From the IMG/VR virus record IMGVR_UViG_3300044825_001507, positions 1-42,881 of that record: DNA of 42,881 nt. One strand, 5' to 3'. Under the pieces are notes generated by a model. It was not told the DNA's origin. It did no database searches and was given only the letters and a program-made list of their open reading frames with translations. This DNA comes from a virus. The position numbers and the translations under genes are program-made. Below, in pieces: positions 5,982 through 15,114 of this stretch; positions within the stretch are counted from its first letter, which is position 1, and every line of letters starts with the position of its first letter.

Positions 5982-7064
5982 TTACTGAATCAAGGCTCCC
6001 CACGGAGTTGAAGCAGTGTTAATGGTTGGAAACTGACTGTTGTTAGTTGCATCAAAGAACGGGTAATTCAAAGTGGTATCAAAGGCTTTACTATACAAGA
6101 ATTGCATAACAAATACGCTGGAAGCGAATGAAGCGGCTTCAACACTTGAACCAAAAGTTAGAGTTACAACAGTTGAATTGAGAATAGGGTTTCCTTGGAG
6201 CGGCGTACAAGATAAATCGTCTATAACAACGTCAAATGTCTGGCCGTCTATGATAGTGCGGACAGTTTGAAAATTTAGAACGTCGGTCTTCTCAATGAAA
6301 TAAGTCCCTGAATAAGTAACCAAGAGTTTTGTTGGGTCACTCGGGGAAACAGAAACTGATGTAGAGTTCCAAGTCGCCAGATTCAGTGCCGATTTTGCCA
6401 GGGAATTTAAGCGAGCTTGGATATTAGTACCCATTATCGCTTGTTGGGACTGTACATTGCTTGCATAAGCAACCAGCGCATTCTTAATTACTGTATCAGC
6501 ATCCGCACGCGCAGTAGCTTCAGCCGTAATAGCATTAGAGCTATTAGTAGCTAGAGTAGTAATAGCACCATTCAGCGTGCTATCAGCCGCTTGGAAAGCC
6601 GTTACGATTTCAGTCAGAGAGTCAAGGGCAGTTGCATCAATGTTCGACAGAACATTGTTAATGCGGGTGTTGAGGTAACTAAAGGCGTTTGCTGAGTCTT
6701 CTTTACCTTTTCTAATAGAGGCATTAAGATTAGAGAAAGCCGTTGAAAGCCCACCAACAGTAGTATTATACCCAGCATTTAGCGACCAGGAATTGCTTGA
6801 AGTGTTATAAGAGTACCCTTCACCAAAATTCCAAGATATAGCGGTAAAACTACCAGCCTGTCTGGAGCTAACTTCACTATCCAACGCACTCTTAACTTCA
6901 TTAAGTGCGCCAAACAAGTTAGTCTTTACAGTGGTAACCAGATTAGCCAACACACCGTCAGCATTAGCACGCGCCGTTGCTTCAGTGCTAATGGCGGTAT
7001 TCAAGTCAGATACAATAGTATCCAAGCCAATGATGGTAGTGGTACTACGTTTAATAATAGCCAT
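5982..7064 (-). CDS. Fibre-like structural protein with coiled-coil repeats
   Basis: A 360-residue protein beginning MAIIKRSTTTIIGLDTIVSD. Its N-terminal two-thirds carry repeated segments of the type TAISTEATARANADGVL and AITAEATARADADTVI (near residues 25 and 180), a pattern common in trimeric coiled coils of phage fibres. The C-terminal 130 residues look like a beta-rich globular tip. The ATG at 7064 is chosen over the GTG at 7073 because TAGGTG (7070-7075) is the ribosome site. It is probably a virion fibre or adhesin, a possible substrate of the downstream glycosyltransferase and sulfotransferase. Confidence 0.75.
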   Translation of the reverse strand: MAIIKRSTTTIIGLDTIVSDLNTAISTEATARANADGVLANLVTTVKTNLFGALNEVKSALDSEVSSRQAGSFTAISWNFGEGYSYNTSSNSWSLNAGYNTTVGGLSTAFSNLNASIRKGKEDSANAFSYLNTRINNVLSNIDATALDSLTEIVTAFQAADSTLNGAITTLATNSSNAITAEATARADADTVIKNALVAYASNVQSQQAIMGTNIQARLNSLAKSALNLATWNSTSVSVSPSDPTKLLVTYSGTYFIEKTDVLNFQTVRTIIDGQTFDVVIDDLSCTPLQGNPILNSTVVTLTFGSSVEAASFASSVFVMQFLYSKAFDTTLNYPFFDATNNSQFPTINTASTPWGALIQ

Positions 7065-7103
7065 AATTTTCACCTAAGAAAAAATTGAAAAAGAATGTCG
7101 GCG

Positions 7104-7325
7104 TTAAGCCTGAGTAGCTTTATTGCGTTTTTTAACCAATAAGCGAACAAACCGTCTAACTTGTCTAAAAATAATACGATACTCACTGTCGTATTCAGCT
7201 TTTAGCGTAGTGAATTTTTCCTTTTCTAAAGCAAATTCTACGGCATCTTTTGTCTCTACCCCTTTCTCCCCCTTAAACATTAACCATGCGGCAAAGTAAA
7301 AGTCTCTTATTTTATACTGCCTCAT
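7104..7325 (-). CDS. Small basic protein, unknown (faint DUF5659-like look)
   Basis: A 73-residue protein beginning MRQYKIRDFYFAAWLMFKG and ending in a basic segment (RRFVRLLVKKRNKATQA). The opening resembles small phage proteins of the DUF5659 type, which begin with a DFYLAAFL-like motif, but this is a weak visual match. It sits in the run of small structural-like genes between the endolysin and the fibre gene. No clear ribosome site is seen. Confidence 0.5.
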   Translation of the reverse strand: MRQYKIRDFYFAAWLMFKGEKGVETKDAVEFALEKEKFTTLKAEYDSEYRIIFRQVRRFVRLLVKKRNKATQA

Positions 7326-7346
7326 AGATTTAGCAACGGAGCTATG

Positions 7347-7751
7347 TTAAACAGGTGAATAAAGTTCAAGTATTTGCGCTGTACCTTGTTGGATGCTCCA
7401 GTGACCATAGATAGGGCCAGTATACATAACTGTGTCCCATACGAAAGCGTCATCTGGATAAAGAAGATGGCTGAATTTTGTGGTTGTTGCAGCTTCTCCA
7501 AAAGCTATTCTTAAAATAGCATCTGTAGAATTATTATAAATGCTAAAAGCAAGTCTAGTTCTATTTATAGGCAACAATTCTACGCTAGTTAAACTAGCGG
7601 GGATTGATAGCGTTCTTGCAAGTTCAGTATACCTATGTGGTATACCGGGCGGCCCTTGCTTAATAGCCTCAATAGTTTGAAGGGATTTTTGCCCTATTAC
7701 TTCTACGGTTCTTATTACAGGTGATTGTACTACATAAATGGTGTCAGCCAT
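7347..7751 (-). CDS. Probable minor virion protein
   Basis: A 134-residue protein beginning MADTIYVVQSPVIRTVEVIG. After an extended N-terminus it has a short collagen-like GPPG and then a compact beta-rich domain ending FGEAATTTKF, WSIQQGTAQILELYSPV. That pattern is common in small phage tail or capsid accessory proteins. An AAGGTG ribosome site lies inside the end of the upstream gene, whose stop is one base away, so the two are likely co-translated. Exact location in the virion is unknown. Confidence 0.6.
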   Translation of the reverse strand: MADTIYVVQSPVIRTVEVIGQKSLQTIEAIKQGPPGIPHRYTELARTLSIPASLTSVELLPINRTRLAFSIYNNSTDAILRIAFGEAATTTKFSHLLYPDDAFVWDTVMYTGPIYGHWSIQQGTAQILELYSPV

Positions 7752-7752
7752 G

Positions 7753-8112
7753 TTACCGCACCTTCATGATTATCTTACCTGTTATAAGTGTATTTACGAA
7801 CCCATCAGTTTCCGTTGCTATAAAATAGAAGTAATCGCCAGATAAAAAGGTTGCGCTTTGCGTTGCGCTAATTATAACCTTTATGTTCGCTTCTGTCCCT
7901 GTAATGTCAATGCTGCCATCCGTTGAGCTAAAACTAGCTATTGGTACGGCGTCTAACTGGTCACGTCTAATTTCCATTGACACAGTTGTGTTTAATAAAT
8001 CAATCATCACCCCATCGGCATCTTTATAGGCAAACTGCATCAATACAGTATCGCCTATGTACTCAATGAAGTTTATTCTTGTCGTTTCACTTTGTATTGT
8101 TAAATTAGCCAT
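7753..8112 (-). CDS. Probable beta-sandwich minor structural protein (BppU-like look)
   Basis: A 119-residue protein beginning MANLTIQSETTRINFIEYIG. The pattern of alternating hydrophobic residues, DTVLMQFAYKDADG then MEIRRDQLD then FLSGDYFYFIATETDG, resembles the N-terminal beta domain of phage baseplate-upper or tail-fibre adaptor proteins. An AGGTGG ribosome site precedes the ATG. It is closely coupled to the next gene. Assignment is by pattern and neighbourhood only. Confidence 0.6.
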   Translation of the reverse strand: MANLTIQSETTRINFIEYIGDTVLMQFAYKDADGVMIDLLNTTVSMEIRRDQLDAVPIASFSSTDGSIDITGTEANIKVIISATQSATFLSGDYFYFIATETDGFVNTLITGKIIMKVR

Positions 8113-8130
8113 AACGCCACCTAATTTGCG

Positions 8131-8364
8131 TTACGCAGAATACATTTCTCTATCTTTCATATCTGCCTTAGCCATTTTCTTCCCTAGTTCAAATGCTTCC
8201 ATAACATAGCTAGTAAGCAGACTTTCAAATTCCACCATAGTGGCGTCTATTGCCGCTTCTTGCAATGCTACGCTAGGGTATACTATAGTTGCCGGAATTT
8301 TGATGACGTTAAATAAATTCTTAACTTCATCCGCTGATGGTTTAATTATGTGCTTAATTTCCAT
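8131..8364 (-). CDS. Small unknown helical protein
   Basis: A 77-residue protein beginning MEIKHIIKPSADEVKNLFN. It is acidic and mostly helical by composition and has no membrane segment. The start overlaps the end of the preceding gene by 11 nt and has an AAAGGG ribosome site. It ends 18 nt before the next gene. It is in the minor-structural gene run after the endolysin; function unknown. Confidence 0.55.
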   Translation of the reverse strand: MEIKHIIKPSADEVKNLFNVIKIPATIVYPSVALQEAAIDATMVEFESLLTSYVMEAFELGKKMAKADMKDREMYSA

Positions 8365-8767
8365 AAATACCCTTTAAGTAAAGTATGAATGAGTGGATAG
8401 CTAATTTACCATCCTCTGTCTCTAAGAACTTAGGAAGTTCACTCTCTACTGATGCAATATGCTTCGTTAGAAACACTTGGTCATTTTCATCTAATGCGTT
8501 ACCGATGCTTCGCATTAAATGACTTACCGCAGAAACAGGCTCTTGCGGGGTAGTGGCGGCTTTCTGCTGCATAGCAACTTTAGCCGCCTCTACTTCTTCC
8601 ATTAAAACTTCCTTTACAATGCTTCGCAAATAGTCTCGGCTGCTAACGCTGTTAGCGTTAGCGTCACTTACAGGTGGTGTGGCTTGCGCGGCTTGCGTAG
8701 CCGGTTGTGTCCGTAAAGACGCTTGAAGTTGGGCTAATTGCGCTTGTAAAGAGGCAATATCATACAT
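8354..8767 (-). CDS. Unknown protein with N-terminal coiled coil
   Basis: A 137-residue protein beginning MYDIASLQAQLAQLQASL, a short leucine-heptad segment. It is followed by an Ala/Pro/Thr-rich linker and a helical C-terminal domain (YLRSIVKEVLMEEVEAAKVA, then FLTKHIASVESELPKFLET). An AAAGG ribosome site precedes the ATG. Two GCGAAGC/GCTTCGC heptamers (8507, 8621) are part of the coding sequence. Probably a structural accessory protein; the family is not recognised. Confidence 0.6.
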   Translation of the reverse strand: MYDIASLQAQLAQLQASLRTQPATQAAQATPPVSDANANSVSSRDYLRSIVKEVLMEEVEAAKVAMQQKAATTPQEPVSAVSHLMRSIGNALDENDQVFLTKHIASVESELPKFLETEDGKLAIHSFILYLKGIYGN

Positions 8768-8824
8768 GAATTATGGCCTTTCAAGGATTTTAAGGCCATA
8801 TTTTACCTCTTTTTCATCCTTTTT

Positions 8825-9688
8825 TCAATACACTTTGGTGTTAGCCGCAGTTTGCTGCCCTGCCCCACCTGACATAGTGCCTAAGTTAACTACACTTTGC
8901 GTATTCTTCTGTATTTCCCCTACGAGTTGCTGCAAAAGGGTACTTTGCAAAATAGCCTGCTGTTGCTGCTGCATCTGCATTTGGTTCTGGTTAATGTTAT
9001 TAGTAACATTTACTCCACCTGCATCAACTGCGCTGCGAGTACGAAGGTCAGCAATTTGATTATTAAGTTCCGTTACAAGATTCGCCATAATCATAGCGCG
9101 AGTTTTATCTCCGTCAGAGGTAATTTCTCGCGTTACATTATTGAATCCTTGCAACATATTGGTGTTGAGAGCATTCATCTGCGAAGCCAGGGCAGATTCA
9201 GTTTCGTGAATCTCATTGATGATATTGCCACTTGTGGTAGCGATAGCCGTCTTAATCTCCCCTTGCCCCATCAAGTTAGCAATTTGTGCTTGCAACTGTT
9301 GGATGAGAATCGTCTGATTGCCTTGAGTAATGCTAGCGTTAATGGCATTTTCAGCCGCGCTAATAGAAGATATTATTTCTTGCGACGAATCCTGGATGTC
9401 TTTCAGAAGCAACATGCTATTGTTGTTAGCCTGGTTGGCATTAGCCAAAGCTGCTGAAACGGCGGCGTCAATGGCAAGCTGTTGGGCATTTGGGTCAATG
9501 GCTACACCATTATTTGGCCCCCACAAATTGCCTCCGTTTCGCATCAGCGAGCCAAGTATAAGCCCACCGATAAGGTTATTTGAGTCATTGCCACCGAATA
9601 AATTACCCATATTTGCACCTTTAAGTAATGTATCTAACATTGAAAATTCACTACCAGCGGTAGCGGTACTTGCAGCGTCAACGGCCAT
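8825..9688 (-). CDS. Structural protein with glycine-rich N-terminus and long coiled coil
   Basis: A 287-residue protein. The N-terminal 65 residues are rich in Gly, Asn and hydrophobic residues (NLFGGNDSNNLIGGLILGSL). Residues 70-215 form a long Ala/Gln/Asn-rich coiled coil (LLLKDIQDSSQEIISSISAA and similar). The C-terminus carries a Gln/Met-rich tract (QMQMQQQQQ) and a Gly/Ala tail. A GGTG ribosome site precedes the start. It lies directly after the endolysin gene in the late operon. A virion or ejection-associated role is plausible but not shown. Confidence 0.65.
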   Translation of the reverse strand: MAVDAASTATAGSEFSMLDTLLKGANMGNLFGGNDSNNLIGGLILGSLMRNGGNLWGPNNGVAIDPNAQQLAIDAAVSAALANANQANNNSMLLLKDIQDSSQEIISSISAAENAINASITQGNQTILIQQLQAQIANLMGQGEIKTAIATTSGNIINEIHETESALASQMNALNTNMLQGFNNVTREITSDGDKTRAMIMANLVTELNNQIADLRTRSAVDAGGVNVTNNINQNQMQMQQQQQAILQSTLLQQLVGEIQKNTQSVVNLGTMSGGAGQQTAANTKVY

Positions 9689-9699
9689 AAATCACCAAT

Positions 9700-10140
9700 T
9701 TAGCTATGTTTAAGGATGAACTCTTTACTGAGTTCAAAGTGCATACCATCTGGAGTTTTCCATTTACCTCCCCACTCAAAACCCTCGCTAGTGAAGCAAT
9801 CTACGAATGCTTGCGATAGTTTTGGCGGCTTACCAAAACCATTCCATGCTGCATTGACATCTATCGCAAGCCCCCATGCGTGCATACTATAAGTGCTTCC
9901 ACCTTTTTTAAGGCGAAGGTTATAGCAGCCATCCCACGTTCGTAGTTCATTTACAATGTCAGCGTCCATTAAGTTTCTAAATGCTTCCTCTAATGCAAGA
10001 GGAAGCAAAGTAGAACAATAAATACGCTTTGGGATTGCGCCTATCTCCAACGGAGTAGGCACATCCCACATTTTCATGTACTTCTCAGAACTAGGATGCC
10101 CGAAAATTTTAAGGCATTCTGTAGAAGTAATGAGAGCCAT
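9700..10140 (-). CDS. M15-family peptidase endolysin (D-Ala-D-Ala/L-Ala-D-Glu type)
   Basis: A 146-residue zinc peptidase that would cleave peptide cross-links of peptidoglycan during lysis. Zinc ligands fit SMHAWGLAIDVN (His87 and Asp94) and DGMHFEL (His134), with the catalytic acid in GFEWGGKW (Glu122). The size matches compact phage M15 endolysins. The ATG at 10140 is chosen because it follows the stop of the upstream tail gene by one base; an in-frame extension to 10212 would run back into that gene. No signal peptide is present, so a holin should be needed; holin candidates lie at 21515 and 40142. Its place amid structural genes is unusual. Confidence 0.88.
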   Translation of the reverse strand: MALITSTECLKIFGHPSSEKYMKMWDVPTPLEIGAIPKRIYCSTLLPLALEEAFRNLMDADIVNELRTWDGCYNLRLKKGGSTYSMHAWGLAIDVNAAWNGFGKPPKLSQAFVDCFTSEGFEWGGKWKTPDGMHFELSKEFILKHS

Positions 10141-10141
10141 A

Positions 10142-12499
10142 TTAGCCCGCCAGCGTAATTGAAGATATGCCAATCTTTCTAAATGAAAGGTCTTGTCCGG
10201 CATAGTTACCAACAGTGCTATTAGTTACTTTAACAAGTTGCAATTTGTTAAACTTAACAAGCACGTAGCCACTTCCGCTAGTCCACTTAATGTAAAGCGC
10301 ATGGTCTTCCTCCAAGTGATTGTCAGGGTTATAAGATGCGTTCGCCTGTTCTTCAGTGATGGTAAGGCTTACATCAGTTGGGACGGAACCACGTGACCAA
10401 CCATCACCACAACCAGTCTGAATCCTAACGTATTCTTTGCTACTGAAGTTGGGTGCTGAAAGTTTATCAAAACAGACGTTCTTTCGGTTCTCAACCATAG
10501 CAAGGGCACTTGCTTTTGTTATAGAGCCTATGCTAATACTAACCACACCAGAGCTACTTGTTGAAACCACGGAACCATCAACAGGCAATCCCGTAGTCCC
10601 TCTATTTGGCAAAACAGGTGAAAACACAACGGTATTGGTAGCTTTATCTGTGGTTGTAGTGTAACCAGCTAAAGCACCTGTGAAATAATTTGAATCCATA
10701 AACTCAGAAGTTATGGTTGACGCTGACGTGGTTTTAGCAAACTCGAGAGGCACACTTGTTGTTCCATTTAGGCCAGTTCCAGAAAAATACACTTGTCCAG
10801 CTTCTCCATCTACATTAGAAATCGTGTAAGAACCTAAGATGGATTTTATAGTAGACCCGGCGGGGTAGTCGGCGGCCTCCCGAAGGGTTACTGTAAAATA
10901 TGTGTACTTAGCGTTTACGCTCGCTAGATTATCCGTTGTTTCACCTTTCTCAGACCCGAGAGCGACTAATATATTCGCTATATTTGCAGCATACCTAATT
11001 GGAGAACCAGTTTTTACAGTTAAAACGTAGTTTCCTACCGTAACAGATTGCCCTTCTCTAATAGTTGCTGGAAGTGTAATTTTATACTTTTTACCAAGCC
11101 CAAACAGCTTATTTAATGAAGAAGCTCCTATACCATTAGGCAATCCCTCAATGCCATTTGTAAAGTATCTGGTAAGGTCACTTGCGGTGATTGGGCTTGC
11201 GTTTGCTGCATTAAGTTTTAATCCCCCTAATGAAATGTTCCCTCCGGCAGGCAAACTAGACAAAAACTGAATTTTTGTAGCAAAACTTTCCAAGTCCATC
11301 TGACAAGTGGTAAGTGAATCGGCAGAAATGTTTGCAGCAATGTTAGACTTCTGCAACGCTCTAGTAGCCGTATCGGGCGTTATGCGCTGTTTATCCGTTA
11401 CTCGCTTAAAGTTACCCATAAAGGCCCATTTCAACTTAGCCTTAGTACCGATAACTGCGTCAAAATCAACAGTTCCTCTAACGTCAGTATAAGTAAATGC
11501 CTTTTCTTGCGTGTTAAAAGTACTTGAAGCCGACGAACGCCGAATTTCAATAGTTAAATAAGAATCTACTGAATCTTGGGTAGTGTAAGTTACTCTGCCA
11601 TCAACACTTGTATCTGATTTAAGACCTGTGGCATTAAAGAAGGCACCCATAGGTATGTAGTCGCCAACTAGCTTCTGGCTTGCATAACCCGTATCTACTG
11701 CGGGAACGAAGGTTTCAAAATCAATCTTGCCATAGCGGTCGGTAATGACAGTTCTTTCGTCAATCTCATTTTCGTCACCGCTATACAGGAAGGCTTCACT
11801 TGTAGTTTCAAGTGAATACGTCAAGTTTAGCACTGCTACGGCATTTTTAGGGCCGAAGTCAAAAGAGTAATCCAAGTGTTTATTTTCTGTTGCCCTATCC
11901 GTATCGTCAAGGTTTTCCAAGAGTAAAACTCTATTTGACAATACAGATTCAATTCTCCCGATATTAACATTTGGTGCGCCACTACGCCTAATATACATAC
12001 CAACCGTAGCCTGACCCAACCCATCCCCTTCAGCATCTTGATACTTGAAACGGCAGGCAGCCCCACCAACAACATATTTAGTTGATGCGGTTGAGAGTGT
12101 TAGCGATATAGGCGTGCCACCGGTAGCGGCAGTAGCAGCACTAATTGTCGGAAACGTAGAAGAGCCTGGAATAAATATCAATACCTGAGTCCCGCCAATA
12201 TCTTCAATAACAGGCAAGTCCCCTGAGCCACCAACATTAAGGTCTGTAACTGTTATAGTATCATCCAACAAACGTGCTTTAAGATTAGCTGCGCTTACAT
12301 CACCACTCGCAGTAAATGTAACTGTGCCAATAGTAAGCACATTACCGTTAGCAAGCGCGGGAACAGTGAATACTTTTGAGCTACCGAACCTAACAGTACC
12401 CGTAGTTTCTGCAACACTTTTTACAGCACTATTAAATTCTGCATTTTGTTTACAGGCAAATATCTGCACTGCTTTTTCATGAAACCGTACAACACTCAT
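10142..12499 (-). CDS. Very large major tail (tube) protein candidate with inserted beta domains
   Basis: A 785-residue protein starting MSVVRFHEKAVQIFACKQ with a GAGG ribosome site. By gene order (after capsid, connector and tail-terminator-like genes) it occupies the place of lambda gpV, which is about 246 residues, so it is about three times larger. Extra domains are visible: residues about 38-136 (VLTIGTVTFTASGDVSAANL), about 470-560 (VTVGNYVLTVKTGS) and about 560-660. The first resembles the insertion in the decoration protein at 15107. The rest is Thr/Ser-rich and beta-rich, as expected for a tube protein. The identity is positional; a tail sheath is unlikely because no other contractile-tail genes are present. 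Confidence 0.65.
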   Translation of the reverse strand: MSVVRFHEKAVQIFACKQNAEFNSAVKSVAETTGTVRFGSSKVFTVPALANGNVLTIGTVTFTASGDVSAANLKARLLDDTITVTDLNVGGSGDLPVIEDIGGTQVLIFIPGSSTFPTISAATAATGGTPISLTLSTASTKYVVGGAACRFKYQDAEGDGLGQATVGMYIRRSGAPNVNIGRIESVLSNRVLLLENLDDTDRATENKHLDYSFDFGPKNAVAVLNLTYSLETTSEAFLYSGDENEIDERTVITDRYGKIDFETFVPAVDTGYASQKLVGDYIPMGAFFNATGLKSDTSVDGRVTYTTQDSVDSYLTIEIRRSSASSTFNTQEKAFTYTDVRGTVDFDAVIGTKAKLKWAFMGNFKRVTDKQRITPDTATRALQKSNIAANISADSLTTCQMDLESFATKIQFLSSLPAGGNISLGGLKLNAANASPITASDLTRYFTNGIEGLPNGIGASSLNKLFGLGKKYKITLPATIREGQSVTVGNYVLTVKTGSPIRYAANIANILVALGSEKGETTDNLASVNAKYTYFTVTLREAADYPAGSTIKSILGSYTISNVDGEAGQVYFSGTGLNGTTSVPLEFAKTTSASTITSEFMDSNYFTGALAGYTTTTDKATNTVVFSPVLPNRGTTGLPVDGSVVSTSSSGVVSISIGSITKASALAMVENRKNVCFDKLSAPNFSSKEYVRIQTGCGDGWSRGSVPTDVSLTITEEQANASYNPDNHLEEDHALYIKWTSGSGYVLVKFNKLQLVKVTNSTVGNYAGQDLSFRKIGISSITLAG

Positions 12500-12516
12500 A
12501 GCATAAACCTCATTAA

Positions 12517-12927
12517 CTAAGAAATTCTAGGCATAACAAGCCCGACCACTTCATTCCACCATACTTTTGTATTAGTTTCACCTTTTATCATAGCTTCAAC
12601 AAAAGTGATACTGGAATAATCTGCGTCATCGGGAAACGGCGAGTAACCTGTATAGGCTGCTCTAATCCTCGTTCTAACTTCTGCCCAGTTGCTACGCAAG
12701 CAGACATAGTTAACTTCCGTTAGGAGTATTTCAGGATTCTCATACTCCACATAACCGTTACTGAATAAAGTATTCTTATCAAAAAGCTGAATACCTAAAT
12801 GGCCTACATATAACCTTGGTAGTGTTTCATTGGTTGAAAGTAAATCAACCTGCCTACCAGGGCTATACGTTACAGTGTAACCAGTTTCAGTCTGCAACCT
12901 ATTGATAAGAGTGCTTTCATTATACAT
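12517..12927 (-). CDS. Tail terminator (lambda gpU-like position) candidate
   Basis: A 136-residue protein beginning MYNESTLINRLQTETGYTVT. The helical start, beta-rich core and length fit tail-completion or tail-terminator proteins, and it directly precedes the tail-tube gene, as U precedes V in lambda. It overlaps the upstream gene by 8 nt. Sequence alone does not prove the family. Confidence 0.55.
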   Translation of the reverse strand: MYNESTLINRLQTETGYTVTYSPGRQVDLLSTNETLPRLYVGHLGIQLFDKNTLFSNGYVEYENPEILLTEVNYVCLRSNWAEVRTRIRAAYTGYSPFPDDADYSSITFVEAMIKGETNTKVWWNEVVGLVMPRIS

Positions 12928-13228
12928 CTTCTACGCTACTCGCATCGCAGAAAAGCTCAGTCCAACCATTTAAGCTATCTATAAAGCTGTTCACAGTTAA
13001 ATTATAGGTCATTCCCACTTTACTATATGTAAGTGTGGTGCCTGCCCCTATATCATAATCATATACTGTTTGCGTAGCAACTTGTATACTTATTGACTGC
13101 GAGGCAAGTTCATACGCCCCGCCTGCTAGGGTGACCAATTCCGTCCCAAGTATACCACGAAAGCGTCCAGCGTCACACTCGAAAAGGTCGCCAAACACTT
13201 CCAATACTAATGCTATGTCTTCTATCAT
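12920..13228 (-). CDS. Head-tail joining protein candidate (lambda FII-like)
   Basis: A 102-residue protein beginning MIEDIALVLEVFGDLFECDA. The pattern of a short helix, FRGILGTELVTLAGG, then beta strands ending in a domain of about 90 residues resembles small beta-barrel head-tail joining proteins. A TTAGGT ribosome site is present. It lies between the gpZ-like gene and the tail-terminator candidate. The order (Z-like before FII-like) would be swapped relative to lambda, so the assignment is tentative. Confidence 0.5.
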   Translation of the reverse strand: MIEDIALVLEVFGDLFECDAGRFRGILGTELVTLAGGAYELASQSISIQVATQTVYDYDIGAGTTLTYSKVGMTYNLTVNSFIDSLNGWTELFCDASSVEDV

Positions 13229-13245
13229 AATTAACCTAATTAAAG

Positions 13246-13878
13246 CTATTTATATGAAATAAGCCTATCTAGCATCAGTTTCTCTATCCTTCCTTTAAGT
13301 GAAGCATCTTCCCTCATAGTAGTAGCTACCATTTGCGATATAGACGGCCCACGAAGCGGATGTATCTCAAATGCGCTGCGGCTATTCCTTTCCCACATAG
13401 TAATACCCCATTTAGGAAAGTTCTTATTTTTAACCTTTTTACCGTCTATTTTGCCTTCTCGCGGTATGAAGCCACCAAAGCCCAATTTACCATACGATAT
13501 TTTTTCACCTCCTTTGCGCCGTATCTGCACTCGATGGACAAGCCCTGGCTTAGTCTTTTCCGCGATTGGCTCGATATTTCCAATGTCTTCTGACGTAAGA
13601 AAGCGGCTAAGAGGAATGGATTTATACCCATACGTTATGCCATTCTTATAAATATACCTACCGGTTCTACCGGTATTAGAGGGAAGTCTCCCTCTAATAA
13701 CGGATGCGGTAGTCATATTGGCGGGCAGGCGATACCGGCGATTGACAGCGGAATGAATTATTGCATCTATATCCTTAAGTAAGGTAACTGTGCGTTTTTC
13801 ATTCTTTTTCGTCATAGTTTGAAGGTCAACTAAGCCGATAAAATTATCAAGAACCTTGGTATCGCCTGTGTTTTTCAT
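13246..13878 (-). CDS. Minor tail protein Z-like (lambda gpZ family)
   Basis: A 210-residue basic protein. Features resembling the prophage minor tail protein Z family are the N-terminal helix with AIIHSAVNRRYRLPANMTT, the mid-protein IPLSRFLTSEDIG (near residue 85), a KLGFGGFIPREGK segment, and the C-terminal IHPLRGPSISQMVATTM. In lambda Z works at the head-proximal end of the tail. It follows the major capsid gene by 12 nt, which fits the lambda order loosely. I see no catalytic motif. Confidence 0.7.
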   Translation of the reverse strand: MKNTGDTKVLDNFIGLVDLQTMTKKNEKRTVTLLKDIDAIIHSAVNRRYRLPANMTTASVIRGRLPSNTGRTGRYIYKNGITYGYKSIPLSRFLTSEDIGNIEPIAEKTKPGLVHRVQIRRKGGEKISYGKLGFGGFIPREGKIDGKKVKNKNFPKWGITMWERNSRSAFEIHPLRGPSISQMVATTMREDASLKGRIEKLMLDRLISYK

Positions 13879-13890
13879 GACCGTGTTAGT

Positions 13891-15114
13891 TTATGCAACT
13901 TTCCACGTAACGAGGCTGTTTATAGCAGAATTTGCCATAACAAAGTTAGTATGCCATTCCCACTGCTGCACACCAGTTTTTTCATCCATCCAGCTATTTA
14001 TCCAACGCGGCATAGCGGAATAGTTAGCTTTACGGTGCATAATTCTACCGTAGGCTTTAACATAACCTGAGTTAGGAATAACACTAACCCAACCATTACC
14101 AATGTAGCGAGTGCGCTCACCAGTATTACGGTTATGATAAATAGCTTTATAGGTATAAATTGGCAGGTTAATGCCACCACCAAGGCTAATACTACGCTGG
14201 AAATGCAAGTCATCGACGCTTTGCATACGCGGCAGAATATCCCGTTCAATTTGCAGCATAGCAAGCGTGGTCGTTACAGCCGCTTCCTTATAGTTCTTTT
14301 CAATATCATAATTGAAAACTTCATAAGCATCTTGGCTCATGTGAACCATATCTGCACGCGACCACTCATTACAAGTCAATATCATTTGCAACAAGTCTTT
14401 ATAGGGCGTAGCGGTGCCCGCATCGACGTTTGCTTTCGTCCAGGCTTTCTCACCGGCGGTATAAGCAGCACCGGCAGAAGCAATAACAGGCAGAATAACC
14501 CGTGAAGCATCCCAAGGGGCGGTGACAGGTGAAGTAGTCAAGTTTACACTAGAGACAAGAGTATCTTTATCCGTCTTAATGTCACTGTATTTATTGCATA
14601 CAGACCGTTCAAAGTCATATACATAAAGCGGGTAATACTCGCTTTTTGCACCATAACCGCCATAAAGCAGAATTTGCGAAGCAACCAGTTCAAACAAGTT
14701 TTCAAAACGCTGTTCAACTGCGGCAAATTTAGCATTCAACCGCATAGCCATATTAGCGGCAATGTTAGGTTGGCCGAACTGCTGCCCCATTTCGCGCATA
14801 TTGAGCGTTTCAAAATCATCATCACCGTCAGTTACACTTTCCTTAGCGTAGCTGAAGCTATGCTCTTTATGCCCATAGGTCGGCAATGAAACAGGGTTAA
14901 CGTCAGCATTCGGCAATGCAAACGTACCCATGACATTGCGAACTGATAGCTGCTGGTCGAAGTTAACAGTTCTATCATTGATAAGAGCAGCATTCGTTGG
15001 GTAGAATGACTGCAACCAATTAGGCCGCTTCGGCTGTCCATCATTCAGGGCACGAATTACCCCGGACAGAATCTTTTGTGCTGAATACGGATCAGCAAAT
15101 TGCATATTAGACAT
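13891..15114 (-). CDS. Major capsid protein (lambda gpE type, HK97 fold)
   Basis: A 407-residue protein that should build the icosahedral shell. It matches the phage capsid E pattern: an N-terminal arm with LQSFYPTNAALINDRTVNFD, a central region with MAMRLNAKFAAVEQRFENLF (spine-helix-like), and the C-terminal beta domain GNGWVSVIPNSGYVKAYGRI. A GGGGAAG ribosome site precedes the ATG, and the first 8 nt overlap the decoration gene. Position after S49 protease and decoration genes is exactly that of lambda E. It is longer than lambda E (341 residues), with extra sequence around 170-235. Confidence 0.85.
   Translation of the reverse strand: MSNMQFADPYSAQKILSGVIRALNDGQPKRPNWLQSFYPTNAALINDRTVNFDQQLSVRNVMGTFALPNADVNPVSLPTYGHKEHSFSYAKESVTDGDDDFETLNMREMGQQFGQPNIAANMAMRLNAKFAAVEQRFENLFELVASQILLYGGYGAKSEYYPLYVYDFERSVCNKYSDIKTDKDTLVSSVNLTTSPVTAPWDASRVILPVIASAGAAYTAGEKAWTKANVDAGTATPYKDLLQMILTCNEWSRADMVHMSQDAYEVFNYDIEKNYKEAAVTTTLAMLQIERDILPRMQSVDDLHFQRSISLGGGINLPIYTYKAIYHNRNTGERTRYIGNGWVSVIPNSGYVKAYGRIMHRKANYSAMPRWINSWMDEKTGVQQWEWHTNFVMANSAINSLVTWKVA

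Noticed and set aside
8766-9713. Plus-strand open frames opposite the coiled-coil and small structural genes
   Set aside because: They are antisense shadows rich in Cys, Leu and Ser without ribosome sites, typical of the reverse strand of Ala/Gln-rich coding sequence.
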